The translations under genes were made by a program, and so were the position numbers. The notes below the pieces were generated by a model. It saw only the letters and a program-made list of their open reading frames with translations. It was not told where the DNA came from and ran no database searches. DNA of 64,000 nt from Herbiconiux gentiana (GTDB taxonomy: Bacteria; Actinomycetota; Actinomycetes; Actinomycetales; Microbacteriaceae): NCBI RefSeq assembly GCF_024978135.1, contig NZ_JANTEZ010000002.1:1-64000 (forward strand), given 5' to 3'. Shown piece after piece: positions 18,548-25,564 of the stretch (position 1 is its first letter; the number at the start of each line of letters is the position of its first letter).

Positions 18548-19483
18548 GTGTCCGCTCTATCGCGGGTCGCCGCGACCGCCGTCGGCGTGGTCGCGGCGGC
18601 CGGTGCCGGAGCCTTCGCGTATGGTTCCCTGATCGAGCGCAACCGCTTCACGCTGCGCACGGCGACCGTCGAGGTGCTGCCGCCGGGTTCCGACGACATC
18701 CGGGTGCTGCACCTGTCCGACCTGCACATGGCGCCGTGGCAGACGCACAAGCAGGAGTGGGTGCGCGAGCTCGCACGGCTGAAGCCCGACCTGGTGGTCG
18801 ACACGGGCGACAACCTCGGTCACCGCGACGGGCTGACGGGCATCCGCTCGGCTCTCGGTGTATTCGCCGGCACGCCCGGGGTGTACGTGAACGGGTCGAA
18901 CGACTACTTCGGCCCGTCGCCGAAGAACCCGCTGCGCTATTTCACGGGCCCGTCGAAGCACGCCCACTCGTCGGAACGGCTGGACACCGCCGCCCTCGAG
19001 GAGTTCTTCGACTCGCTCGGCTGGAAGAACCTGAACAACCGTGCCGCCACCACCGAGGTGAACGGCACGATCATCGACTTCTTCGGCGTCGACGACCCGC
19101 ACCGGCGATTCGACAAACTCGAGCGCATCCCGGGCGCCCTCGACGAGCTGCGCGAGAACGACGACCGCGGCCCCCGGGTCTCGATCGGGGTGGCGCATGC
19201 GCCGTACCAGTACGTGCTGAACTCCTTCGTCACCCACGGCGCCGAGGTCATCTTCGCGGGACACACCCACGGCGGGCAGGTCTGCGTGCCCGGGTTCGGT
19301 GCGCTGGTGACCAACTGTGACGTCCCCCGGGAGCAGGTGAAAGGGCTGAGCCTGTGGCGGCACGGGTTCCACTCGGCTCACCTCAACGTCTCGGCGGGGC
19401 TCGGCACCTCGATCTACGCGCCGGTGCGCTTCGCCTGCCCGCCCGAGGCCACTCTGCTGACGCTGACGGCGCGCTCCGCCTGA
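18548..19483 (+). CDS. Membrane-anchored metallophosphoesterase (Rv3683 type)
   Basis: A 311-residue calcineurin-like phosphoesterase. Metal ligands are visible in LHLSDLHM (DxH), VVDTGDNLG (GDx2), GSNDYF (the GNHD position, with Ser in place of the usual His-adjacent residue), VAHAP and FAGHTHGGQ. An N-terminal hydrophobic segment suggests anchoring at the membrane. The GTG start lies five bases after the ponA2 stop, so the two are co-transcribed, as in mycobacteria. The substrate is unknown; cell-envelope phosphoesters or UDP-diacylglucosamine-like compounds are possible by family. Confidence 0.9.
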   Translation: MSALSRVAATAVGVVAAAGAGAFAYGSLIERNRFTLRTATVEVLPPGSDDIRVLHLSDLHMAPWQTHKQEWVRELARLKPDLVVDTGDNLGHRDGLTGIRSALGVFAGTPGVYVNGSNDYFGPSPKNPLRYFTGPSKHAHSSERLDTAALEEFFDSLGWKNLNNRAATTEVNGTIIDFFGVDDPHRRFDKLERIPGALDELRENDDRGPRVSIGVAHAPYQYVLNSFVTHGAEVIFAGHTHGGQVCVPGFGALVTNCDVPREQVKGLSLWRHGFHSAHLNVSAGLGTSIYAPVRFACPPEATLLTLTARSA

Positions 19484-19663
19484 GCGCTCCTGTGTTGGAC
19501 GGCCCGCCCGCTCGCCCGACGAGCCGTTCGTGCGGGACGGGAAGCCGTCTTGGGCGACAGCTGCGGGGGCCCTGTCGGTGCGGGTCCGCGCCGAGTGGTC
19601 TCGCGTCGTCGGAATATCGGGTATTCTTGTTGAGTTCCAACCGCGTTCGCGCGGTGGTGAATT

Positions 19664-19737
19664 CGGGGTGTGGCGCAGCTTGGTAGCGCGCCTCGTTCGG
19701 GACGAGGAGGTCGTGGGTTCGAATCCCGCTACCCCGA
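19664..19737 (+). tRNA. tRNA-Pro (anticodon CGG)
   Basis: Cloverleaf with acceptor CGGGGTG/TACCCCG, D arm GCGC/GCGC, anticodon stem CCTCG/CGAGG with loop TTCGGGA (anticodon CGG), T arm GTGGG-TTCGAAT-CCCGC and discriminator A. CCA is not encoded. A strong terminator follows nine bases later. Confidence 0.97.
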
Positions 19738-19745
19738 CACACGAG

Positions 19746-19780
19746 AAACCGGCCAGAGTTACGACGCTCTGGCCGGTTTT
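19746..19780 (+). terminator. Intrinsic terminator after tRNA-Pro
   Basis: A perfect 13-base stem AAACCGGCCAGAG / CTCTGGCCGGTTT with an 8-base loop, ending in TTTT. This is the clearest canonical terminator in the window. Confidence 0.92.
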
Positions 19781-19835
19781 GTGCGTAGTCTCTTCTCAAC
19801 CGGGCATCCCGACCCGGGGCTCGAAGGGAATCAAC

Positions 19836-19985
19836 GTGGATTTCATCGCCATCGCCGCACTCGCGGCCACCGGTTGGGTGGTCGGCGCGACCGCCATCGC
19901 TCTCGCCGTGGGTCGTTCCATCAAGCTCCGCGACCAGTCGGACTGGACCTTCGCGGCCCGCCCCGCCCTCAGCCGCCGCCGCTAA
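19836..19985 (+). CDS. Small single-pass membrane protein
   Basis: A 49-residue ORF from a GTG start with GAAGGGA seven bases upstream. It begins DFIAIAALAATGWVVGATAI, a clear membrane helix, and ends in a basic tail (FAARPALSRRR). It sits after the tRNA-Pro terminator in a region otherwise free of genes. The good ribosome-binding site and the amphipathic composition argue for a real gene, but I do not recognise a family. Confidence 0.55.
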   Translation: MDFIAIAALAATGWVVGATAIALAVGRSIKLRDQSDWTFAARPALSRRR

Positions 19986-20013
19986 CGCCCGGTCCCTGCG
20001 CTCGCGCCCGCTC

Positions 20014-20089
20014 CGGGTCGCGCAAACGCAGGCACCGGGTAGCGCAAACGCACGCTCCAGGGTGCGTGAACGTGCTTTTGCGCGACCCG
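20014..20089. repeat. Palindromic intergenic repeat, copy 1
   Basis: A 76-base element with arms CGGGTCGCGCAAACG and CTTTTGCGCGACCCG. Inside it a second copy of the left arm (CGGGTAGCGCAAACGCA) follows directly. The outer arms match those of the element at 31587-31638. It lies between the small membrane-protein gene and tdk (convergent), so it may also act as a bidirectional terminator. Confidence 0.75.
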
Positions 20090-20161
20090 AGCGTGCCCAC
20101 GCGCGAGGGCGCGGGGCTGTGGGCGGACGAGGGGGCACGCGCCCGAAGCCGGCGCCCGCGG

Positions 20162-20782
20162 TCAGTGCCCGAAGTGCCGCCCAAGGCGCCCGTGTGACTC
20201 CTCGAGGTAGCACGCCCCGCAGAGCGACTCGTAGGTGACGTCTTCGCCGTCGATCGCGACCTGCGCCCCGTCGAAGACGTAGCGGCCGCCGATCGTGCGG
20301 GCGTTGAAGATGGCCTTGCGACCGCAGCGGCAGATCGTCTTCAGCTCCTCGAGGCTGTGCGCCACCTCGAGCAGGCGGATGCTCCCCGGGAACCCCTCCG
20401 TCTGGAAGTCGCTGCGGATGCCGTACGCCAGCACCGGCACCCCGTCGAGGATGGCGATGCGCAGCAGGTCGTCGACCTGGCCCGGAGTGAGGAACTGCGC
20501 TTCGTCGACCAGCAGGCAGGAGACGTCGACACCGGTGTCGCGCACGACCGCGTCGCGGCGGTTCTGGAACTCGTCGCGCACCTCGGTGTCGGGCGCGATC
20601 AGGAAGTCGGCGTCGCGGGTGACCCCGAGGCGGGACACGATCTGCATGTCGCCCTTGGTGTCGACGGCGGGCTTCGCGATCAGCACCTGCTGGTCGCGTT
20701 CCTCGTAGTTGTAGGCGGCCTGGAGCATCGCGGTGCTCTTGCCGCTGTTCATCGCCCCGAACCGGAAATACAGTTTCGCCAC
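20162..20782 (-). CDS. tdk: Thymidine kinase (type II)
   Basis: Phosphorylates thymidine for salvage. The 206-residue protein has the P-loop GAMNSGKST (residues 9-17), the Walker B-like LLVDEAQFLTPGQVD and a zinc-binding lasso with CRCGRKA and CGACY, as in bacterial type II TKs. The ATG is followed at once by the P-loop strand, which fixes the start. It is flanked by a palindromic repeat and by the radical SAM gene, 19 bases away on the same strand. Confidence 0.96.
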   Translation of the reverse strand: MAKLYFRFGAMNSGKSTAMLQAAYNYEERDQQVLIAKPAVDTKGDMQIVSRLGVTRDADFLIAPDTEVRDEFQNRRDAVVRDTGVDVSCLLVDEAQFLTPGQVDDLLRIAILDGVPVLAYGIRSDFQTEGFPGSIRLLEVAHSLEELKTICRCGRKAIFNARTIGGRYVFDGAQVAIDGEDVTYESLCGACYLEESHGRLGRHFGH

Positions 20783-20801
20783 CCGAACACCCTATGCCCC
20801 G

Positions 20802-21947
20802 TCAGAACAGCGTCGGCTGCCCCACCGCCATCACCGAAGGCACCGCGGCGCCGTCGACCTGCCCATCAGCCCCGAGCTGACCTTCAGCCCCGATCTGCCC
20901 GTCGGCCCCCGCCTGCCCCGCGAAGCTCCCCCACTGCAGCACCCCCTCCCCCGCTCCCGGCGGCAGAACCCCGCCGGTGGCCCGCGACAGCCGCCCGCTG
21001 CCGACCCCGTGCCGCCGAAGAATCGGCCTGATGCGCTCCCCCAACCACGTCCGGTACTCCGCGGGCGCGTAGCTCCCCCGCGCGTAAAGCTTCTCGTACG
21101 GGCCGACGAGCTCCGGATGCTCGCGCTCCAGCCACGCGAGATACCACTCCCGCACCCCCGGCTTCAGGTACAGCGCCGAGTGCACGACGCTCGAGGCGCC
21201 GGCCTCGGCGGCGAGCGAGACCGCCCGCTCGAGGTGCTCGACGGTATCGGTGAGGAACGGCAGCACCGGCATCAGGAACACCTGGCAGTCGAGCCCCTTC
21301 TCACGCACGGCGGTGACCGTGGCCAGCCGCGCCTTGGTGCTCGGCGTGCCGGGCTCGATCGACTGCTGCAGCTCGTCGTCGTAGATCGCGATCGACAGGG
21401 CGAGACTGACGGGCACCACCCGCGACGCGTCGGCGATGAGGTCGAGGTCGCGCCGCAGCAGCGAGCCCTTCGTGAGGATGGAGAACGGCGTGCCCGACTC
21501 GCCGAAGGCCCGGATGATCGACGGCATCAGCGCGTAGCGACCCTCGGCCCGCTGATAGGGGTCGGTGTTCGTGCCCAGGGCGACCGGATGATGGCCCCAG
21601 GACTTCTTCGCCAGCTCCTTGCGGAGCACCTCGCCGACGTTGACCTTGACGATGATCTGCCGGTCGAAGTCGTCACCGGCGTCGAGGTCGAGGTAGCCGT
21701 GCGTGGGGCGGGCGAAGCAGTACACGCAGGCGTGGGAGCAGCCGCGGTAGGGATTGACCGTCCAGGCGAACGGCAGCGTCTTGCTCGTTCCGGGCACGTG
21801 GTTCAGTGCGCTCTTGGCCAGCACCTCGTGGAAGGTGATACCCGCGAACTCCGGCGTCTGCACCGAGCGCACGAGGTTGCTGAGCCGAGCCAGTCCGGGC
21901 AGAGCAGCCGGCGCTTCGGATGAGAGGGCTTGACCGGTCCAACGCAT
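20802..21947 (-). CDS. Rv2578c family radical SAM protein
   Basis: A 381-residue radical SAM enzyme. The cluster motif is GCSHACVYCFAR (CxxxCxxC), preceded by NPYRG. The SAM-barrel text TKGSLLRRDLDLI and ALSIAIYDDELQQSIEPGTP is typical of the SplB-like/Rv2578c family. The C-terminal tail contains a short Gly-Ala-Asp-Gly-Gln repeat. I start at the ATG at 21947 because upstream codons have no protein-like text. A near-consensus LexA box lies eight bases upstream, so damage-inducible expression is likely. The exact reaction is unknown; photoproduct repair or nucleotide chemistry has been suggested for relatives. Confidence 0.9.
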   Translation of the reverse strand: MRWTGQALSSEAPAALPGLARLSNLVRSVQTPEFAGITFHEVLAKSALNHVPGTSKTLPFAWTVNPYRGCSHACVYCFARPTHGYLDLDAGDDFDRQIIVKVNVGEVLRKELAKKSWGHHPVALGTNTDPYQRAEGRYALMPSIIRAFGESGTPFSILTKGSLLRRDLDLIADASRVVPVSLALSIAIYDDELQQSIEPGTPSTKARLATVTAVREKGLDCQVFLMPVLPFLTDTVEHLERAVSLAAEAGASSVVHSALYLKPGVREWYLAWLEREHPELVGPYEKLYARGSYAPAEYRTWLGERIRPILRRHGVGSGRLSRATGGVLPPGAGEGVLQWGSFAGQAGADGQIGAEGQLGADGQVDGAAVPSVMAVGQPTLF

Positions 21948-21954
21948 GCGCTCA

Positions 21955-21972
21955 TTCGAACATATATTCGAA
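21955..21972. promoter_or_regulatory. Candidate LexA (SOS) box
   Basis: TTCGAACATATATTCGAA, a near-perfect palindrome with CGAAC-N4-rTTCG spacing. It differs by one base from the Gram-positive SOS consensus CGAACRNRYGTTYG. It sits directly upstream of the radical SAM gene start, in an AT-rich island unlike its surroundings, where repressor binding would block transcription or initiation. Confidence 0.7.
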
Positions 21973-22005
21973 AGAGAAGCAAGGAAGCAAGTAGCCGAGT
22001 AACCC

Positions 22006-22395
22006 CTACCCCGCCGCGTACAACTCCAACGGCTGCCCGTCCGGGTCGAAGAAGAACAGCATCTCCCGCCCCGTGTGCGGGTCCACCCGCAGCTCCTCGC
22101 AGCGCACACCCTTGGCCACGAGCTCCGCCCGCGCATCCGGAACCGAGTCGACCTCGAACGCCAGGTGACGGAGGCCCGTCGCCTCAGGCCCCGACGGGCG
22201 CGCCGGCGGATTCGGGAACGAGAACAGCTCGATCAGGTACTCGCCGTTCAGGGCGAGGTCGCCCATCCACGAGTCGCGCTCGGACCGGTACACCTCGGTC
22301 AGCAGGGTGCAGCCCAGCACGTCGAGATAGAAGGCCTTCGACCGCTCGTAGTCGGTGGCGATGACGGCGATGTGGTGCACGCGATTCAGTTTCAC
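22006..22395 (-). CDS. VOC family protein (glyoxalase/dioxygenase fold)
   Basis: A 129-residue protein of the vicinal-oxygen-chelate superfamily, close to the YwkD/GloA2 group. Two beta-alpha-beta-beta-beta modules are visible: VHHIAVIATDYERSKAFY and LRHLAFEVDSVPDARAELV. Metal ligands are the His in VHHIAV, Glu in YLIELFSFP, His in LRHLAFEV and Glu in QPLELYAA. The start is the GTG at 22395, where the fold begins. The true substrate is unknown; methylglyoxal detoxification is the usual guess. Confidence 0.88.
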   Translation of the reverse strand: MKLNRVHHIAVIATDYERSKAFYLDVLGCTLLTEVYRSERDSWMGDLALNGEYLIELFSFPNPPARPSGPEATGLRHLAFEVDSVPDARAELVAKGVRCEELRVDPHTGREMLFFFDPDGQPLELYAAG

Positions 22396-22470
22396 GTCAC
22401 CGACCGTACCGCTGAACGCGCACGCCACCGCTGAACGCGCACGCCGTCGAAGCACCCCGTTAACGATTTA

Positions 22471-22503
22471 GCGGGATGAGAGGACCCGATACTCTCATCC
22501 CGC
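22471..22503 (-). terminator. Terminator of the acyl-synthase/ThiF operon
   Basis: A perfect 12-base stem GCGGGATGAGAG / CTCTCATCCCGC with a 9-base loop, followed on the minus strand by TAAATCG. It lies 29 bases after the 48-codon ORF stop, which suggests the operon transcript extends to this point. Just to its left is a 19-base direct repeat (ACCGCTGAACGCGCACGCC, twice). Confidence 0.65.
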
Positions 22504-22531
22504 AAGGAGACGTCGACACCGCCTGCCATGT

Positions 22532-22678
22532 TCAGCCGTTACCCTTACGACCATGAAACAGGGGCGCTAATGACGTCACCGTCAGGCTCACCTTACACGG
22601 TCGCACGCCCCCATTACACGGGGCAGTCGACGCATGTCGCACTGTGCGGGAGCCGTGCCCCGATGACATCGAGGTCAT
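22532..22678 (-). CDS. Candidate 48-residue peptide, coupled to the ThiF gene
   Basis: The ThiF stop codon overlaps an ATG (ATGA), which opens a 48-codon frame ending in TGA. The peptide is basic, has two cysteines (STAPCNGG and RPCKVS) and ends FHGRKGNG. No homologue is recognised, and its codons are richer in A/T at third positions than neighbouring genes, which is a point against it being an ordinary gene. The same bases also code a plus-strand frame. Support comes from the tight coupling, its place before the operon terminator and its position after a modifying-type enzyme. Confidence 0.35.
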   Translation of the reverse strand: MTSMSSGHGSRTVRHASTAPCNGGVRPCKVSLTVTSLAPLFHGRKGNG

Positions 22679-23637
22679 CCGTCGGCATCGTCGAGACGCG
22701 CCCGTCGTGCGATGTCGTCGTGCGTGTACGACCCCGGCGGGTTGCGCCCGGCCCGGTCGCGCACGGCGGCCACGAGCAGATGCCGCAGGTGGGTGGCCTT
22801 CGAAGCGCGGATGATGCGGCCGGTCACCGTGTACGCGTCGAGCACGGCCACTCGCGGCGCCCAGACGGGCCGGCGGCGCAGACGGCCGAGGCCCTTGCGA
22901 TGCATCAGGTGCAGGAAGGCCTGGGTCGACCCCAGCGCGCTGGCCAGGTCGACCCCCGGCGCGATGGAGGGCAGTGAGGGATGGCTGCCGTCGGGCCCGG
23001 CGGTCGCCACCGAGATCAGCCCGCGCAGATCGCTGTACGCCGGCACGTACGGCAGCAGCCGGGTGAAGTCGACCGACAGGCCGGCGATCTCCTCGAGCGG
23101 CGCGCCCTCGGGCAGCCCGAGGTAGCGCTCGAAGGTGAACCGGCCGCCGGGCGAGAACGCCGTCGCCATCGTGGCGAAGCCCACGTTGATCACCAGGAGG
23201 TCGGCGATGCCCTGCCGGCGGGCTTGCCGCGCGATCGCCGTGCCGATTTCGGGCTGGGTGGTCTCCGACTCGTCGAACACCAGGTCGGCGCCCTCGAGGA
23301 ACTCGGCGGCGTTCTCGGGCGTGACCCCGTCGCGGTAGACGTGCACCACCGCGTGGGGGTTGATGGCGAGCACCTCCTCGCGGAACACCTCGGCCTTCGC
23401 CCGCCCGTAGCTCGTGGCGCTCGCGCCCGGCACCCGGTTGGCGTTGGCGGGCTCGAACACCTCGGGGTCGGCGATGCTGAACGCGCCGACGCCCATACGG
23501 GCGAGCTTCGTGCCCACCTGGAAGCCCACGCCTCCGACCCCGGCGATCGCGATCCGCGATTCGGTCAGGGCCTGCTGCTCCGTCTCACTCCAGAAGCCGT
23601 AGTTGCGGGAGAACTCCGGAGCGCCGAGCGACCTCAT
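22675..23637 (-). CDS. ThiF/MoeB/E1-like adenylating enzyme without cysteines
   Basis: A 320-residue member of the E1-like superfamily, which activates a carboxyl group as an acyl-adenylate. The ATP motif is GVGGVG (33-38). The signature following it, IADPEVFEPANANRV, keeps the Asp, Asn and Arg of the family, and Lys81 (GRAKAE) fits the conserved lysine. The protein contains no cysteine at all, so it can neither bind the structural zinc nor form an E1 thioester; this resembles MccB/TcdA-like enzymes more than ubiquitin-type E1s. It starts five bases after the acyl-synthase gene on the same strand. The substrate is unknown. Confidence 0.88.
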   Translation of the reverse strand: MRSLGAPEFSRNYGFWSETEQQALTESRIAIAGVGGVGFQVGTKLARMGVGAFSIADPEVFEPANANRVPGASATSYGRAKAEVFREEVLAINPHAVVHVYRDGVTPENAAEFLEGADLVFDESETTQPEIGTAIARQARRQGIADLLVINVGFATMATAFSPGGRFTFERYLGLPEGAPLEEIAGLSVDFTRLLPYVPAYSDLRGLISVATAGPDGSHPSLPSIAPGVDLASALGSTQAFLHLMHRKGLGRLRRRPVWAPRVAVLDAYTVTGRIIRASKATHLRHLLVAAVRDRAGRNPPGSYTHDDIARRARLDDADG

Positions 23638-23641
23638 GCCG

Positions 23642-24463
23642 TCACTGCGCCTCGGTGGCGCGCAGGTCGGGCGCCCGGCCCGACGCCAGCGCCTCGGCGC
23701 GCTGCACCCGGGAGATGCGGCCGAAGTACTGAAGCTCGCCCCCGGCGGCCGCGAGCTGCCCCAGGATGGTGGCGTTGCGCTCGGTGATGCAGGCCGCCGA
23801 GCCGGGCTGGTCGAACTCGACCGGCAGGTTGTAGTCGAGGTAGTGCTCGATGTAGCGGGGCTCACCGATGCTCCAGATGGAGAGCATGCCGGCGAGGTGC
23901 CGCTCGAGCCACGGCTCGATGATGGCGAACGCCCGCCCGAGCTCGTGCGTGGTGAAGTACGAGGAGATGAGCGCGAACAGGTGCCACTGGATGAGCTCCT
24001 GCATCGCCACCCGCTCGTGCCGGGCGATCACCCGCGACACCTCGGCACTGCCGGCGGGCAGCGGATGCTCGGCGAACACCTCCGGGCAGAAGTCCTCCAC
24101 CGGCAGCGGCCGGTCGACGCCGTCGGCCCCCTTGATGATGGCCCGGGCCACTCCGACGATGCGCACCCCCTCCGGAGCGTTCTCGAAGATGGCGAAGGTG
24201 ACCGAGCGGGCGTCGTCCTCGTCGCGGTCGAGACCGTCGTCGGAGAGGTCGGCGGGGTCGAGCTGACCGGTCTGCTCGACGTAGACCCGGCGCCGGAACT
24301 CGAAGTGCTGGCGGTACGCCTCCTCGAATCCGGGAAGGGCCGTGCCGTTGACACCGATCACGCCGGAGGCGAGTCGGGCCTCGGGTTCGACGACGAAAGC
24401 GGGCGACCCGTCGATGAGCGGGATGACGGCCGCGTTGGAGATGGTGCGGTCAATGCGCGACAC
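23642..24463 (-). CDS. FeeM/LuxI-like N-acyl amino acid synthase family protein (GNAT fold)
   Basis: A 273-residue protein with the N-acyltransferase fold shared by FeeM acyl-tyrosine synthases and LuxI autoinducer synthases. The signature is FEFRRRVYVEQTGQ followed by an acidic run (LSDDGLDRDEDDARSV), then RIVGVARAI, an acidic-His turn and SRVIARHER. Family members transfer an acyl chain from acyl-ACP or acyl-CoA to an amino acid. The GTG start is fixed by AGAGGA seven bases upstream. It is first in an operon with the ThiF-like gene and faces a divergent TetR gene across 194 bases. Confidence 0.8.
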   Translation of the reverse strand: MSRIDRTISNAAVIPLIDGSPAFVVEPEARLASGVIGVNGTALPGFEEAYRQHFEFRRRVYVEQTGQLDPADLSDDGLDRDEDDARSVTFAIFENAPEGVRIVGVARAIIKGADGVDRPLPVEDFCPEVFAEHPLPAGSAEVSRVIARHERVAMQELIQWHLFALISSYFTTHELGRAFAIIEPWLERHLAGMLSIWSIGEPRYIEHYLDYNLPVEFDQPGSAACITERNATILGQLAAAGGELQYFGRISRVQRAEALASGRAPDLRATEAQ

Positions 24464-24607
24464 CGGCGGTCCTCTGGCAGAATTCGGAGGTGAGAGCCAC
24501 ACGGAGCACTGCGGGTTCCTCCGATTGTTCACCTGGGTGGGGATCGACCGGCGGGTCCGCGCGCGCTGGGTGCCGTGAAATCGAGCATAGGAGCGGGCCG
24601 TGTTCGT

Positions 24608-24636
24608 TTGCAACTTGGGACGTTATGTCCCAAAAT
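24608..24636 (+). promoter_or_regulatory. TetR-gene promoter with operator in the spacer
   Basis: TTGCAA (24608-24613) and CAAAAT (24631-24636) are separated by 17 bases and read toward the TetR gene at 24658. Inside the spacer, 24615-24633 is the perfect inverted repeat TTGGGACGTTATGTCCCAA (7-base arms, 5-base spacer), so a bound dimer would cover the promoter. It is also about 150 bases upstream of the divergent operon. Confidence 0.65.
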
Positions 24637-24657
24637 GATTCCGAGAGGGGCTGATCC

Positions 24658-25518
24658 ATGTCAGAGAACAGCTGGGGGAAGACCGCGGCGAGCCGCGGAA
24701 AGGTGCCGAAAGACGAAGTGCGCACCGCCCTGCTGCAGACGGCGATGGGTCTCGTGCAGACCAACGGCCTCACGGTCGGCTTCGAGCATCTGCTGATGGA
24801 CGACCTGATCAAGGAGTCCGGCGTTCCCCGTAGCGCCGTCTTCAAGATCTGGGAGACGAAGGAGGCCTTCTTCGAAGACCTCCTGAGCGAGGTCGCGAAC
24901 CAGGTCTCCCCCGGTCGCGCCGACGAGGAGTCGCTCGTCGCCACGTGGGAGTACCTCGGCTTCCGGGCCGACGAGCTGCGCACCCTCGAGGGCCGCCGCC
25001 GCATCTATCTCGACGTCGTCAGCCTCGCGGCCGAGCAGAACTTCGAGGCGGTCACCTCCTCGGTGCAGTGGCGCACCTACGTGGCCCTCGCCTCCACCGC
25101 CCTCTCCTACCCGTCGGCCGTGCGCGACCGGGTGATCGAGTCGCTCCGCAACAGCGAGCTCGCCTTCCTCGACCAGATGGAGGTGTTCTACCGCAACATC
25201 ATCCCCGCGGTCGGCTACCGCCTGCGGCCTGACCTGAACGACGACTACCGCCCCCTGGTCGTCGCCTCCTCGGCGGTCATCGAGGGTCTCGGCATCTCGC
25301 GCGCGATCATCCCCGACCTGGTCGAGGCGCGCTACACCATCGAGAACGAAGGCCGATCGGCCGAGGTGTCGCTCGCGGCCATTTCCTACCACGCCATCAC
25401 CTCCTCGTTCATCGTGCCCGACCCGAACTACGACGCCGAGGCCGCCATCGCCCGGCTCTCGGGCGGCATCGACGAGATCCCGATGGTGCAGCCCCGCAGC
25501 CGCAGCATCGACGACTGA
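24658..25518 (+). CDS. TetR-like transcriptional regulator, divergent to the acyl-synthase operon
   Basis: A 286-residue regulator. Residues about 20-70 give a TetR-type helix-turn-helix with IKESGVPRSAVFKIWETKEAFF. The long C-terminal region (over 200 residues) is helical and larger than in usual TetR proteins; it ends in a polar tail. The ATG is preceded by GAGAGGGG. It most likely senses a ligand tied to the divergent acyl-amino-acid/ThiF operon and represses both directions through the inverted repeat at 24615. That link is inferred from position only. Confidence 0.85.
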   Translation: MSENSWGKTAASRGKVPKDEVRTALLQTAMGLVQTNGLTVGFEHLLMDDLIKESGVPRSAVFKIWETKEAFFEDLLSEVANQVSPGRADEESLVATWEYLGFRADELRTLEGRRRIYLDVVSLAAEQNFEAVTSSVQWRTYVALASTALSYPSAVRDRVIESLRNSELAFLDQMEVFYRNIIPAVGYRLRPDLNDDYRPLVVASSAVIEGLGISRAIIPDLVEARYTIENEGRSAEVSLAAISYHAITSSFIVPDPNYDAEAAIARLSGGIDEIPMVQPRSRSIDD

Positions 25519-25564
25519 CGCAGGCCAGCCCGGCCCAGCCCCGGCTAACCCAGCCCGACCCCGC

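Noticed and set aside
22528-22977. 149-codon plus-strand frame at the end of the ThiF gene
   Set aside because: Two thirds overlap the ThiF gene antisense, and the residue mix after codon 45 is shadow-like. The first part is AT-richer but has no convincing ribosome-binding site.
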